Source of the DNA: Paraburkholderia caledonica NBRC 102488
GTDB taxonomy: Bacteria; Pseudomonadota; Gammaproteobacteria; Burkholderiales; Burkholderiaceae
Length of the DNA: 64,000 bases
Assembly (NCBI RefSeq): GCF_000685095.1
Contig: NZ_BAYE01000002.1
Location: forward strand, 558,001-622,000
Direction of reading: 5' to 3'
In this document: positions 16,911 to 25,597 of the stretch, piece by piece
Layout: every line of letters starts with the position of its first letter
How positions within the stretch are numbered: position 1 is the first letter of the stretch
Position numbers and translations under genes: made by a program
The notes under the pieces: model-generated
What the model saw: the letters and a program-made list of their open reading frames with translations, nothing else
Databases searched by the model: none
What the model was told of the DNA's origin: nothing

Positions 16911-16992
16911 ATGTCGAATTCCACGGTTGTGGTTGTGACCGGCGTGTCATCGGGTATCGGACGCGCCACCGCCGAAAAGTTTGCAAGGCGGA
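16911..16992 (+). pseudogene. SDR oxidoreductase, 5' fragment only
   Basis: An ATG at 16911 with a GGAG site (16901-16904) opens a frame whose first 27 residues are a textbook short-chain dehydrogenase start: a beta strand then the cofactor motif TGVSSGIGRATAEKFARR. The similarity stops abruptly near 16992 and nothing downstream resembles the rest of the family (about 250 residues normally). It lies 30 bp after the efflux pump, where it was probably the next operon member. It is a truncated relic. Confidence 0.8.
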
Positions 16993-17085
16993 ACGAGCCT
17001 GATCGGTGCCGTGGAGGAAACGTCGACTGCCGCGGCAGAACGGAACTCTTTGCAACCCAGTCCGAACGCATCCGGAATCGCAGAT

Positions 17086-17390
17086 ATGGAAAATCAGAAT
17101 TGCGAGTCGTCGATGCCCGCAATCGGAGATATCTCCGACCTCGCGCTCAACCACTTTTTCGCCCAGCGCGCAATGCGCGCATTCTGGGCTCATTTCGACG
17201 ACGCACTGCGGCATACGGACGTCAACGCCTCGCAGTTCTGCATGCTCGCCTTGCTACATCGACGCGAGCCACTCGTTTTCGGCGACATGGCAGCGCAACT
17301 GGAAATGGACCGATCAAATCTGTCGGCCATTCTGGCGCCACTGTTCCGCCGCGGGCTTATCTCCGCGATCCCCACGAAGGAGATCGACGG
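17086..17390 (+). pseudogene. MarR-family regulator, N-terminal fragment
   Basis: From an ATG at 17086 the frame reads like a MarR protein: an N-terminal dimerisation helix (DISDLALNHFFAQRAMRAFW), then the winged-helix region (FGDMAAQLEMDRSNLSAILAPL and FRRGLI). Beyond about residue 90 the wing and C-terminal dimerisation helices are absent and the frame continues with unrelated sequence to a stop at 17502. It directly follows the truncated SDR gene, so one deletion or recombination may have damaged both. Any product is unlikely to be functional. Confidence 0.7.
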
Positions 17391-17972
17391 AAACGCCAGC
17401 TCGGGTGTCCTGATAGGCGCGCATCCAGGGGATCATTGCTGTAGCCACAGCCTTTTCGGCCTTCGGTCGTCACGACGCTCCTGGCGGCCGATCCCTGCCT
17501 GACGCGTCCGGCTCAGTTCGACCCGCAAGCGGTCTTCCAGTCTTCCCGCTATCAGTCATTCGTCGGGCACGAGTTGTAGCTGGACGTCCTCGATCGTCGC
17601 AACATGCTCATCGGTCCGACTCGGGCGCGCGACTCGCGGCCCGAACCGAAAGCCTCAGGCGGAACGGTCGCAAGACACGAGTTATCAGTTTCAGACGACG
17701 CGTCGCGCCGTGCAGCGGTTATTCATGAGCTTTCGTGGCGAGCAGTTAGCATGCGGCGCTATACCGCGGCCATAGGAGGGGCGCACGGCGTCGGCCGCGG
17801 GGCGTGTGGGAGCAGAGCCGTCATCGCGCGGACCAAATGGTGCGTCACCCGCTTGTTTGACGCGTAGTACAGCAACATCTCGCATGCGACCAAGGCGCGC
17901 GGACCTCCCCAACTTCTCAAGAGTGCGCAACGCAGTCAGAACAGAACCATGCGGATCAACGTCAGCGAATGG
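17391..17972. other. gene-poor stretch
   Basis: About 580 bp between the MarR fragment and the aldo/keto reductase gene. No frame shows a recognisable domain or credible ribosome-binding site. Short open frames on both strands have the composition of random GC-rich DNA. It is probably decayed sequence from the same rearrangement. Confidence 0.5.
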
Positions 17973-18881
17973 TCAGGCTACAGAGTGCCCCCGCGCTGCT
18001 TCGAGGACATAGAACCATTCTTCGCGCGTCAACGCGATGCTGGCGCCACGCGTCGCGTCGCGGATCCCGTCGACGCGGCCTGTTCCCGTCAGCACAACGG
18101 GACGGCTCGGCAACCGAAAGACCCATGCGTAGGCGAGCGGTATCCAGTCCGGCAGCCCGCGATCCCGCTGTATCCGTTGCAACGCTTCACGCACACGCGA
18201 GCCGGTCTTGTTGGACTCGTCGAAAAACCGTCCGCCACCGAGCGGTGACCAGATCATCGGCACGACGTCCGTGGCATTCATCGCCGTCAACGTGCCGTCG
18301 TCGAGCGGCGCCGTGTGGAATGGCGAAAACTCGATCTGATTGCTTGCTAGCGGCACACGCGCTCCCAGCCAGTCGAACTCACGCGCGGAAAAATTCGACA
18401 CCCCGAATGCGCCGATCTTGCCTTGCGCGACCAACTGACGGGCCAGCTCCGCCAGTTCGTCCCGATCGAGAAGCGGATCGGGGCGGTGTAGCAGAAACAG
18501 GTCGAGCCGCTCACGGCCCAGCACCGACAACGCTTCATCCACGCTTCGCCGCACGTGAGCCGCGCTGCTGTCGTAGTGCTTGACGCGCGCCCCGCCGCCG
18601 TTGGAAGAAGGCAGCCGAATGCCTGCTTTGGTGATGATCTGGATGTCGTCGTTGTTGCCGCCGCGCGCAGCCAGCGCTTCGCCAAAAAACGCTTGCGCGG
18701 CACCCCCGCCATAAATATCGGCAAGATCAAAACTCGTCACACCCAGAGCCACACACTCGTCGATGAAGCGCGCCAGCCCCTCGCGCGACATGTCCCAGCG
18801 CATCGCGCGCCACATGCCCGCGACGACCTTCGAGACCACGACGTCTCGCGCAAGCGCGACGGCGGGCACGCGTTCGATCAT
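17973..18881 (-). CDS. aldo/keto reductase family oxidoreductase
   Basis: About 302 residues from the ATG at 18881, which overlaps the stop of the preceding CoA-transferase gene (ATGA); a start nine codons further upstream would lie inside that gene. The family uses NADPH to reduce aldehydes or ketones. Visible marks are the catalytic Asp/Tyr segment SFDLADIYGGG near residues 40-50, the DLFLLHRPDP strand and the IGAFGVSNFS segment. It resembles YdhF/Tas-type reductases. It is the last gene of the eleven-gene minus-strand operon, so it may reduce or oxidise a pathway intermediate. Confidence 0.88.
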   Translation of the reverse strand: MIERVPAVALARDVVVSKVVAGMWRAMRWDMSREGLARFIDECVALGVTSFDLADIYGGGAAQAFFGEALAARGGNNDDIQIITKAGIRLPSSNGGGARVKHYDSSAAHVRRSVDEALSVLGRERLDLFLLHRPDPLLDRDELAELARQLVAQGKIGAFGVSNFSAREFDWLGARVPLASNQIEFSPFHTAPLDDGTLTAMNATDVVPMIWSPLGGGRFFDESNKTGSRVREALQRIQRDRGLPDWIPLAYAWVFRLPSRPVVLTGTGRVDGIRDATRGASIALTREEWFYVLEAARGHSVA

Positions 18882-20494
18882 GCGCGTGCGCCCCGCTCGG
18901 CATACCACTGCGCCACACGTTCCGAACGATAACGCCGCCCGCGCGCGGTGATTTCATCGCGAATACGAAGCGGTTGCGGATCGAAGAGACGCGCGTCCAT
19001 CGTCCTCAGATCTCCGGCGACGCGGGGGCGAAACGCCATCTGCCCGATCACGTCGCGCTCCAGATCGACACCTGGCGCAATTTCGATCAACTCGAGGCCT
19101 TCGTCGCCGAGCCGGAACACGGCGCGCTCGGTCAGATACAACGCGGTCTGCCCACGCTCGCGCGCGAACGCTGCGCTGTAGCAGACCTGCTCGATCGATT
19201 CGACGAATTTACGATGCCGCCCTTCACTGCGGATCACGGTCCGGCCGCCTTCCCAGCCGACATCGAGACCGCCCGCCGTCAGCGTGCCGCTGAATATCAC
19301 GCACTTCGCGTTCTGGCTGATGTTGATGAAGCCGCCAACCCCGATGATCTTGTCGCCGAAACGGCTGATGTTGACGTTACCTTGCGGGTCGACTTCCGCA
19401 AACGACAGAAACGCGAGATCGAGGCCGCCGCCGTCGTAGAAATCGAATTGCGACGGCTGCTCGATCATCGCGGCAAAGTTCTGGCCGCCACCCGAATCGC
19501 GTCCGGTGAGCGGAGCGCCGCCGATAATGCCCTGCTCATTCGTCAGTACGACCGCGTCGAGCAGACCTTCTTCAGCAGCGATCGTCGACAGCCCGGTCGA
19601 AACGCCCGCGCCAAGATTGCACACCGCGCCGGGATAGAGTTCGAGCGCCGCGCGCCGCACGATCACCTTGCGCGGCCCGAACGGCAAGGGCTTGATCTCC
19701 GATAGCGGCACGCGCAGTTCGCCCGCGTAACTCGGATCGTATGATGTCGCGTACGTCTGCGGCTGATCCGGCACGACCACGACGAAGTCGACCAGAATGC
19801 CCGGCACCTTCACCTGTTTGGGCGGCAAGGTCTCGCGCCGCGCCACCCGTTTAACCTGCACGATCACGACACCGCCCGCGCGGCGCGTTGCCTGCGCCAT
19901 CGCCAGCATCTCACCAAGCACGGCTTCTTCTTCCATCGTCACGTTGCCGTCTTCGTCGGCGGTCGTGCCGCGAATGAAGGTCACGTTCAGCGGCAACGGC
20001 TTGAACCGCAGATATTCCTCGCCGTCGAGTTCGATTACTTCAACGAAATCGGCCGGCGTGCGCGGACTTTGCCGCGCGCCCTGCTGCCGCGGATCAACAA
20101 AGGTATGCAGGCCTGTTCTGGTAATCAGGCCGGGACGCCCCGCCGCCATCTCGCGCATCAGCTGCGACATCACGCCCTGCGGCAGCGTATATGCCTCGAT
20201 CTTGTCCTCCGCCGCGAGCGTGACGAGACCGGGCGAATCGACCAGTGCACTTGTGATCGCGCGCCGCAGCAGGCCTTCTTGCGCGAGATGGCTCGCACCC
20301 AGGGCCGCGCGATCGCCGACGCCGACGATGCTCATCGAGGTGATACCGCGCGGCGCACCTTCGCGTTTGAACCGTTCGCCGACCGCCGCCACCAGCGCGT
20401 CGGGCACCGCGTGCCCGCCCCCCGATCCGCTGATGAGCACCGTGTCGCCGTCTCTTACGAGCGAGGCCGCTTCTTCTGCTGTAATGATCTGCAT
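18878..20494 (-). CDS. fused acyl-CoA:acetate/3-ketoacid CoA-transferase (copy 1)
   Basis: A 538-residue CoA-transferase with both half-domains fused, as in E. coli YdiF. The first half begins with the glycine-rich SGSGGGHAVP. The second half carries LTNEQGIIGG with the probable catalytic glutamate at residue 320, which would form the glutamyl-CoA thioester. Such enzymes move CoA from a donor such as acetyl- or succinyl-CoA to a carboxylic acid. It lies between a MaoC hydratase and the aldo/keto reductase. A clear paralogue (26932-28533) opens the same operon, so two acids may need activation. Confidence 0.9.
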   Translation of the reverse strand: MQIITAEEAASLVRDGDTVLISGSGGGHAVPDALVAAVGERFKREGAPRGITSMSIVGVGDRAALGASHLAQEGLLRRAITSALVDSPGLVTLAAEDKIEAYTLPQGVMSQLMREMAAGRPGLITRTGLHTFVDPRQQGARQSPRTPADFVEVIELDGEEYLRFKPLPLNVTFIRGTTADEDGNVTMEEEAVLGEMLAMAQATRRAGGVVIVQVKRVARRETLPPKQVKVPGILVDFVVVVPDQPQTYATSYDPSYAGELRVPLSEIKPLPFGPRKVIVRRAALELYPGAVCNLGAGVSTGLSTIAAEEGLLDAVVLTNEQGIIGGAPLTGRDSGGGQNFAAMIEQPSQFDFYDGGGLDLAFLSFAEVDPQGNVNISRFGDKIIGVGGFINISQNAKCVIFSGTLTAGGLDVGWEGGRTVIRSEGRHRKFVESIEQVCYSAAFARERGQTALYLTERAVFRLGDEGLELIEIAPGVDLERDVIGQMAFRPRVAGDLRTMDARLFDPQPLRIRDEITARGRRYRSERVAQWYAERGARA

Positions 20495-20545
20495 GATGTT
20501 GTCCGATGATCCGCTGCAATGCGCCGTTATGCGCCTTCTGCCTGC

Positions 20546-21007
20546 TCACTCGCCCTTCAGTTTCTTCGCCCAGCGCATGACGTGTTCGCCGACCGCGACA
20601 AGTTCGCCGCGCTGGTTGAACACTTCGTTCTTCGCAATGCTGCGGCCTTTTTCCTTGTCGATCCTGATCACCTCATAAACGACGGTGATCGTATCGCCGA
20701 GCGCGACCGGTTTCAGGAAACGCAGCTTGTCGTAGCCCGACGAGACGGGGAAATCGCTGAGATTCTCTTTGTGAATCACATGTTCGATCGACAGCGTCGA
20801 AGCGGTCGACATATAGCCCACCATCAGTGCGCCATGCGCGATGCGTCCGCCGAGATTCGACTTCTCGCGCGCGTACTGTTCGTTGACGTGTGTCGGGCTG
20901 AAATCGCCCGTGATGCCGGCGAACAGCATCACATCGGTTTCCGACACGGTCTTGCCGAAGGTATAGCGTTGACCGACTTCCACGAAATCGAGACCTGACT
21001 GCTCCAT
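20546..21007 (-). CDS. MaoC-family dehydratase (hot-dog fold), copy 2
   Basis: A 153-residue single-domain hot-dog protein of the R-specific enoyl-CoA hydratase type. The active-site loop FAGITGDFSPTHVNEQYA and the following GGRIAHGALM segment contain the Asp and His that act in catalysis in this family. Length is normal. It would hydrate or dehydrate an acyl-CoA intermediate. The start at 21007 has an AAGGAGT site upstream. It sits 12 bp after the TIM-barrel gene and is similar in type to the other MaoC gene two places upstream. Confidence 0.88.
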   Translation of the reverse strand: MEQSGLDFVEVGQRYTFGKTVSETDVMLFAGITGDFSPTHVNEQYAREKSNLGGRIAHGALMVGYMSTASTLSIEHVIHKENLSDFPVSSGYDKLRFLKPVALGDTITVVYEVIRIDKEKGRSIAKNEVFNQRGELVAVGEHVMRWAKKLKGE

Positions 21008-21019
21008 GCTTTAACTCCT

Positions 21020-21901
21020 TTACACCACAGTTCGATAACGTGCGACACAGGTGTCCAGCACGTCGTCGCCGTCGCGCTTCCACCAGTTGTCGCTCGAGAA
21101 AATTTCCACTTCGATGAAACCGTCGAATCCCGCCTGTTCGATCTGGCCGCGCAGCCGCGCGATGTCGATGACGCCGTCGCCCATCATGCCGCGATCGTTG
21201 AGCATGTCGCGGGTCGGCACGAGCCAGTCGCAAACGTGAAAGCCAAGCAGCCGTTGCTTGCCGGCACGCGCGATCTGCGCATCGACTTTCGGGTCCCACC
21301 ACACGTGATAACAATCCACCGCGACGCCGAGATCGCCTTGCATCGTCGGGTCGAGTGCGTCGCACAGGTCGAGCGCATGTTCAAGCGTATTCACGCATGC
21401 GCGATCGGCGGCGTACATGGGATGCAGCGGCTCGATCGCGAGCGGCATGCGAAGCGACTTCGCGTAGTCGAGTGTGCGTGCAATGCCGTCCTTCACCTGC
21501 TCGCGCGCGCCGGCCAGATCGCGGCTTGTCGGCTCGCCCTCCATCGCCCCCGGCAAGCCGCCTACGACGAGGACCACGCAAGGCGCATCGAGTTCGCGCG
21601 CGGCGTCGAGTACACGCTGGTTACGCTCGAAAACCGCATCGCGTTCGCTGGCCTGCGCGACCGGAAAAAGACCGCCGCGGCAATAACCGCACAACTGAAT
21701 CTGCGCCTCGCGCAGCAGGCGTTTCGTCTGTGCCACACCGACGCGCTCGACGTCGGCATGCCACGGTGTTATCGCGCGAATACCGCGACGCGCGCAGCCC
21801 TCGATGATGCGCTCCAGCGGCCATTGCCTGAGCGTCGCGGTGTTCAGGGCAAAGTGCTCGGGATGCTGTGAAAGATCGCGCATAACCAGTGCTTTCCTCA
21901 T
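21020..21901 (-). CDS. sugar phosphate isomerase/epimerase-like TIM-barrel protein
   Basis: A 293-residue xylose-isomerase-like barrel. Metal-ligand segments are visible: the Glu of LAIEPLHPMY, the Asp/His of VAVDCYHVWWDP, the His of LLGFHVCDW and the Glu of GFIEVEIFS. The family includes hydroxypyruvate isomerase, epimerases and 3-dehydroshikimate dehydratases, and the exact reaction cannot be read from sequence. The start at 21901 overlaps the preceding MaoC stop (ATGA). Its position between two MaoC hydratases and near an AroE-like enzyme suggests a polyhydroxylated cyclic or sugar-acid substrate. Confidence 0.85.
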   Translation of the reverse strand: MRKALVMRDLSQHPEHFALNTATLRQWPLERIIEGCARRGIRAITPWHADVERVGVAQTKRLLREAQIQLCGYCRGGLFPVAQASERDAVFERNQRVLDAARELDAPCVVLVVGGLPGAMEGEPTSRDLAGAREQVKDGIARTLDYAKSLRMPLAIEPLHPMYAADRACVNTLEHALDLCDALDPTMQGDLGVAVDCYHVWWDPKVDAQIARAGKQRLLGFHVCDWLVPTRDMLNDRGMMGDGVIDIARLRGQIEQAGFDGFIEVEIFSSDNWWKRDGDDVLDTCVARYRTVV

Positions 21902-22383
21902 GCGAGCGTAGTCGGCATCATCATCAGCGTCTCGCCTTCCTGCACGACTTCACCGCGCTGATTCAGCACCTTCAGGCGCAACGTCGCGATCCCCCGATCG
22001 GGCCGCTTCGTCGGACGCTTGCCGATGACTTCGATATCGACATGAATGCGATCGCCGATCATCAATGGCGCGCGAAACGACCAGTTCCAGCCGAGTGTCG
22101 CGAGCCCTTTGAGCAGCACCGGGCAACGCGTCTTCAATCCGTCGGCGAGCGACAAACCGAGCAGGCCGTGCGCGATGCGCCCAGGAAAGCCGGCCTCCTG
22201 GGCGGCGACGTCGTCAACGTGAATGTCGTAATAGTCGCCCGAGACGCCCGCGAAATTGACGACGTGCGTTTCCGTCACGGTGATGCCCGCGGTGAGGTAA
22301 TAGTCGCCGGCCTCGATGTCGTTCAATCCGTAAATGCCTGGCTTCAGCAGACGCCGCGTGTCACTGGCGACAGAGTCGCTCAT
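21898..22383 (-). CDS. MaoC-family dehydratase (hot-dog fold), copy 1
   Basis: A 161-residue MaoC-like hydratase. The catalytic loop FAGVSGDYYDIHVDD and the GRIAHGLLGLSLADG segment are present. The ATG at 22383 is chosen because it follows a strong AAGGAGATC site; the frame extends nine codons upstream to 22410 without better support. The product probably acts on a CoA thioester made by one of the two operon CoA-transferases. The stop overlaps the TIM-barrel start by ATGA. The preceding gene is the IclR regulator. Confidence 0.88.
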   Translation of the reverse strand: MSDSVASDTRRLLKPGIYGLNDIEAGDYYLTAGITVTETHVVNFAGVSGDYYDIHVDDVAAQEAGFPGRIAHGLLGLSLADGLKTRCPVLLKGLATLGWNWSFRAPLMIGDRIHVDIEVIGKRPTKRPDRGIATLRLKVLNQRGEVVQEGETLMMMPTTLA

Positions 22384-22419
22384 TTTGATCTCCTTCCCGT
22401 TAGAGGACATTGAGTGCGT

Positions 22420-23211
22420 TCATCCGTGCAGATGCGCCGGCGGCATGGCAAAGGTGGGGGCATTGACTTCCGACAGTGCCGCCGTTGCGCGCATCAGCAG
22501 CGGCGCGAGTTCCTGCATGCGCTTCGCGGTCAAGCGGAACATCGGCCCCGCAATCGTCAGCACGCCAATCGGCTCGTCGTCCTTGCCGCGAATCAACGCG
22601 GCCATCGCCGAAGTGGCCGCCTCGACACTATTGGTCACCGTTGCGTAGCCGTTCGCGCGTGCACGGCGCAACTGCTTGAGAAACTCCTCCGGGGTACGCG
22701 GTGCGTTCGGGCCGTAATCCTCGTCCCGGCCGAAACCGGTCTTCATCACCCGCGCGAGCGCTTCTTCGTCGCTCATCGTGGCGAGCCAGACCAGCCCGGA
22801 CGCCGAGCAGAACAACGGGGCTTCTGCGCCGCTGTCCGGGTCGTAGCGCAGACCTACCCGCGTGCCTAGCGACTTGGACACCCACACCAGCCGCTCGCCG
22901 TCGATCAGGCCGAGCCGCGACAGTTCACCCGAAACGCTCGCGAGTTCGTCCATCAGCGGCCGCGCGAGGTCGATCAGATTGTTCTTCGATACGAAACGGA
23001 TGCCGAGCGACACGGACTTCAGCGACAGGCAGTACTGCCCCATCTCCCGTGTCTGATGCACGTAACCCATTTCGATCAGGCTGGTCAGCAAGCGATGCAT
23101 TGCGCTTACCGGAATATCGAGTGCCTCCGAAAGCCGGCTCAGCTGCATGCCGTTGCGATCGGTCGACAGCAACTCGAGGATGGCCATGCCACGTTCCAAA
23201 GCGACGCTCAT
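22420..23211 (-). CDS. IclR-family transcriptional regulator
   Basis: A 263-residue IclR-type protein. The N-terminal winged helix (residues about 5-60, with LSRLSEALDIPVSAMHRLLTSL) is followed by the effector domain, which includes LVWVSKSLGTRVGLRYDPDSG and SASGLVWLATM. Family members bind small organic acids and often bind TGGAAA-type palindromes. It is embedded within the catabolic operon rather than divergent from it. The paired palindromes at both ends of the 28534-28813 promoter region match the published IclR site, so it is the likely controller of the operon and the divergent porin. Confidence 0.92.
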   Translation of the reverse strand: MSVALERGMAILELLSTDRNGMQLSRLSEALDIPVSAMHRLLTSLIEMGYVHQTREMGQYCLSLKSVSLGIRFVSKNNLIDLARPLMDELASVSGELSRLGLIDGERLVWVSKSLGTRVGLRYDPDSGAEAPLFCSASGLVWLATMSDEEALARVMKTGFGRDEDYGPNAPRTPEEFLKQLRRARANGYATVTNSVEAATSAMAALIRGKDDEPIGVLTIAGPMFRLTAKRMQELAPLLMRATAALSEVNAPTFAMPPAHLHG

Positions 23212-23261
23212 ACGTTACCTACTCATTGCATGTGAATTGAATGGTTCGCACCGGACCGCGT

Positions 23262-24074
23262 TTATACACGATGCCCAAAAAATCCGGCCAGCGCGCGAGC
23301 CTGCCCTTCAATCATGCGCTTGCCGCCGATCGTGGTCACGCCTTGCGATTGCGCGGCGCGCATCAGCGCGGTCACGTCAGGCTTCGGCACGATGTCGAAA
23401 AGCACGTGCTGCGCGTTCATACCCGCGATGTCGACGGGTAATACGTCGTCAGGCTTCATTCCGAGCGGCGTCGCGTTGACCACGAGGTCGTGGCCGTCGA
23501 AAGTCGGTTCGGACGCTCGACATACGCACGACGGTGCGGCATTTGCCACCGCCTCAACGACCTGCCGGACGCGTTCGCCGTCAATATCGCTCAACGCAAT
23601 CTCGCGCACGCCGCTTTGCGCGAGCGCGATTGCGATCGCGCGTCCGGCGCCGCCCGCACCGACCAGCAGCACGCGCTTGCCGGCCGGCGGATGACCGGCA
23701 TCAGCGAGCGCGCGCACGAGACCGGCGCCGTCGAACATGTCGCCTTCCCATCGATTATCGGGCAGACGGCGCATCGCGTTCAACGCGCCCGCCGCTTGCG
23801 CGCCAGGCAACACATGGCTGACGAGCGACATCGCATCGACCTTGAACGGCACGGTGATGACGATACCGCGAAGATTACCGATCGCCATCAGCGAGCGCAT
23901 CGTCTCACCAAAGCGGTCGCGCGGAACGTGCATCGGTACCAGCAGCGCGTCGATCTGCGCCTGCGCAAACAGCGCATTGACGACCTGCGGCGAACGCACC
24001 TGCGAAACCGGATCGCCGACGATCACGTACAGCGCCGTCGCGCCGGTCACCGGGATGGAGGACGCCGTGTTCAT
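23262..24074 (-). CDS. shikimate/quinate dehydrogenase-like protein (AroE paralogue)
   Basis: A 270-residue member of the shikimate dehydrogenase family. The catalytic lysine is kept in VPFKVDAM, and the NAD(P) motif GAGGAGRA and the closing GGKRMIEGQ are present. Two substrate-binding segments differ from housekeeping AroE. The usual Ser-x-Ser of HSxSP reads VRSP, losing the first serine, and the NTDG motif reads MFDG. It is therefore probably a catabolic paralogue with a different substrate, not biosynthetic AroE. The start overlaps the upstream hydrolase stop (ATGA). Confidence 0.87.
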   Translation of the reverse strand: MNTASSIPVTGATALYVIVGDPVSQVRSPQVVNALFAQAQIDALLVPMHVPRDRFGETMRSLMAIGNLRGIVITVPFKVDAMSLVSHVLPGAQAAGALNAMRRLPDNRWEGDMFDGAGLVRALADAGHPPAGKRVLLVGAGGAGRAIAIALAQSGVREIALSDIDGERVRQVVEAVANAAPSCVCRASEPTFDGHDLVVNATPLGMKPDDVLPVDIAGMNAQHVLFDIVPKPDVTALMRAAQSQGVTTIGGKRMIEGQARALAGFFGHRV

Positions 24075-24907
24075 ACGACGCGCTGGGTCTGCGTGCCCAG
24101 CCCTTCGACGCTCAGGCGAACCGTGTCGCCGCGCTTCAGATAGCGCTCCGGTTTCATGCCGAGGCCAACGCCGGGCGGCGTGCCCGTCGTAATGAGATCG
24201 CCCGGCATCAACACGACGAACTGGCTCACGTACGACACGATGGTACGGATCGAAAAGATCATGTCGCTCGTGTCGCTGTTCTGCACGCGCTCACCGTTCA
24301 CCTCGAGCCAGAGCGGCAGTTTCTGCGGATCGGGGATTTCTTCGGCAGTGACGAGATACGGACCGATCGGACCGAACGACGGCGCGCATTTTCCCTTCAC
24401 CCACTGGCCGCCGCGTTCGAGCTGGAATGCGCGCTCCGAAACGTCGTTGCACACGCAATAACCGAACACGTGCGATAGCGCGTCGGCCTCGCTGACGTAA
24501 TGCGCGCGTTTGCCGATCACAAACGCGAGTTCGACTTCCCAATCGGTTTTTTCGGAGCCACGCGGCAAGACGATGTCGTCGTCCGGACCAACGATACAGC
24601 TCGGCGCCTTATTGAACAGAATCGGTTCCTCCGGCAGCGGCGCGTTGGTCTCTTTCGCATGCTCGACGTAATTCAGACCGATCGCCAGAAAATTGCCTGG
24701 CTGCGCAATGCACGGACCGAAACGTGTGCCCTTCGGTACTTCAGGCAGCGTGGTCAGATCGAGGTTGGCGAGCTTGCTTTCGAGGCTGGCAGCGATCGTT
24801 GCGGGATCGATGTCGGCAATCACGGCAGACAGATCACGATGCGTTCCGTTCCTGTCGACGACACCGGGCTTTTCCGCACCTACGGGACCAAAGCGAAACA
24901 GTTTCAT
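24071..24907 (-). CDS. fumarylacetoacetate hydrolase-family protein
   Basis: A 278-residue FAH-superfamily enzyme. The metal-binding acidic triad is visible in DWEVELAFVIG and the preceding GLNYVEHAKE and FNKAPS segments; TGTPPGVGLGMKP is the conserved C-terminal signature. Members cleave C-C bonds of acylpyruvates, decarboxylate oxaloacetate-like acids or hydrate 2-oxopentadienoates. The reaction here is unassigned. It is co-transcribed with an AroE-like dehydrogenase, CoA-transferases and hydratases, as expected for a late ring- or sugar-acid cleavage step. The start at 24907 follows AAAGGAA. Confidence 0.9.
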   Translation of the reverse strand: MKLFRFGPVGAEKPGVVDRNGTHRDLSAVIADIDPATIAASLESKLANLDLTTLPEVPKGTRFGPCIAQPGNFLAIGLNYVEHAKETNAPLPEEPILFNKAPSCIVGPDDDIVLPRGSEKTDWEVELAFVIGKRAHYVSEADALSHVFGYCVCNDVSERAFQLERGGQWVKGKCAPSFGPIGPYLVTAEEIPDPQKLPLWLEVNGERVQNSDTSDMIFSIRTIVSYVSQFVVLMPGDLITTGTPPGVGLGMKPERYLKRGDTVRLSVEGLGTQTQRVV

Positions 24908-24928
24908 GCGATTTCCTTTTGTTGAACA

Positions 24929-25597
24929 TCAGCGCGAGGCGCTGAGGCTGTATTGCAGTTGATAGTTGCCGCGCGCGATCGCGCTGACGCCCGCTTGACG
25001 CAATGAATCGTCGGCCAGTTCACGTTCGGCGAGTGAATCGAGTGTCGCTTCGTCAGCGGCTTCGATCAGCAGCACGCCGTCGATCTGTGCATCGGGCGTG
25101 CCGCGCAATTCGAGCTCGCGCGTCGGCTTCGTTTGCCGCTGCACGCCGTCGAGCAGATGCGCGCCGACCAGGGCTGTACGCGCCGGCAAATCGTCGAGTA
25201 TCCCGATCAGCGTGCTGATCGCCTGATCACGCGCGACAGACGGAAACGCAAAGCGGATTGTCTGCATCCACGCGCCCTCGCCGATACCTCGAGTGTGCGC
25301 GACGCGGCACATTGTTCGCGACGTGTCGACGAAGGTGGCGACTACCCTGGCGGTCCACGGCGTCGGATGATCGAGCCGGTCCCGATAGACCGGCGATTCG
25401 AGCACACCGAGCGATTCGGTTTCGTAGAAGTTGAAATAACGAGGCGAGCCGCGACTCGCGACGTAGCGACGGCCGCGCAGAAAACCCGGCAGACCGACAC
25501 GCTCGGGGATATGTTCCGACACATGCCATGCAAGAAATTCCGCGTCGCCACCCGGTGCGATGCCGTTCCAGAATGCGAGCGCTGCGTTACCAAGCAT
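24929..25597 (-). CDS. DUF4286-family protein (dimeric alpha/beta-barrel type)
   Basis: About 222 residues from the ATG at 25597 (a GTG at 25600 is an alternative). It overlaps the upstream transporter's 3' end by 11 bp, so the longer in-frame extension is excluded. The N-terminal block (IAPGGDAEFLAWHVSEHIPERVGLPGFLRGRRY) is the recognisable DUF4286 or EthD-like ferredoxin-fold signature, and a weaker second ferredoxin-like half follows. Proteins of this type are common in aromatic and organic-acid degradation clusters, but their biochemical role is not established. Confidence 0.8.
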   Translation of the reverse strand: MLGNAALAFWNGIAPGGDAEFLAWHVSEHIPERVGLPGFLRGRRYVASRGSPRYFNFYETESLGVLESPVYRDRLDHPTPWTARVVATFVDTSRTMCRVAHTRGIGEGAWMQTIRFAFPSVARDQAISTLIGILDDLPARTALVGAHLLDGVQRQTKPTRELELRGTPDAQIDGVLLIEAADEATLDSLAERELADDSLRQAGVSAIARGNYQLQYSLSASR

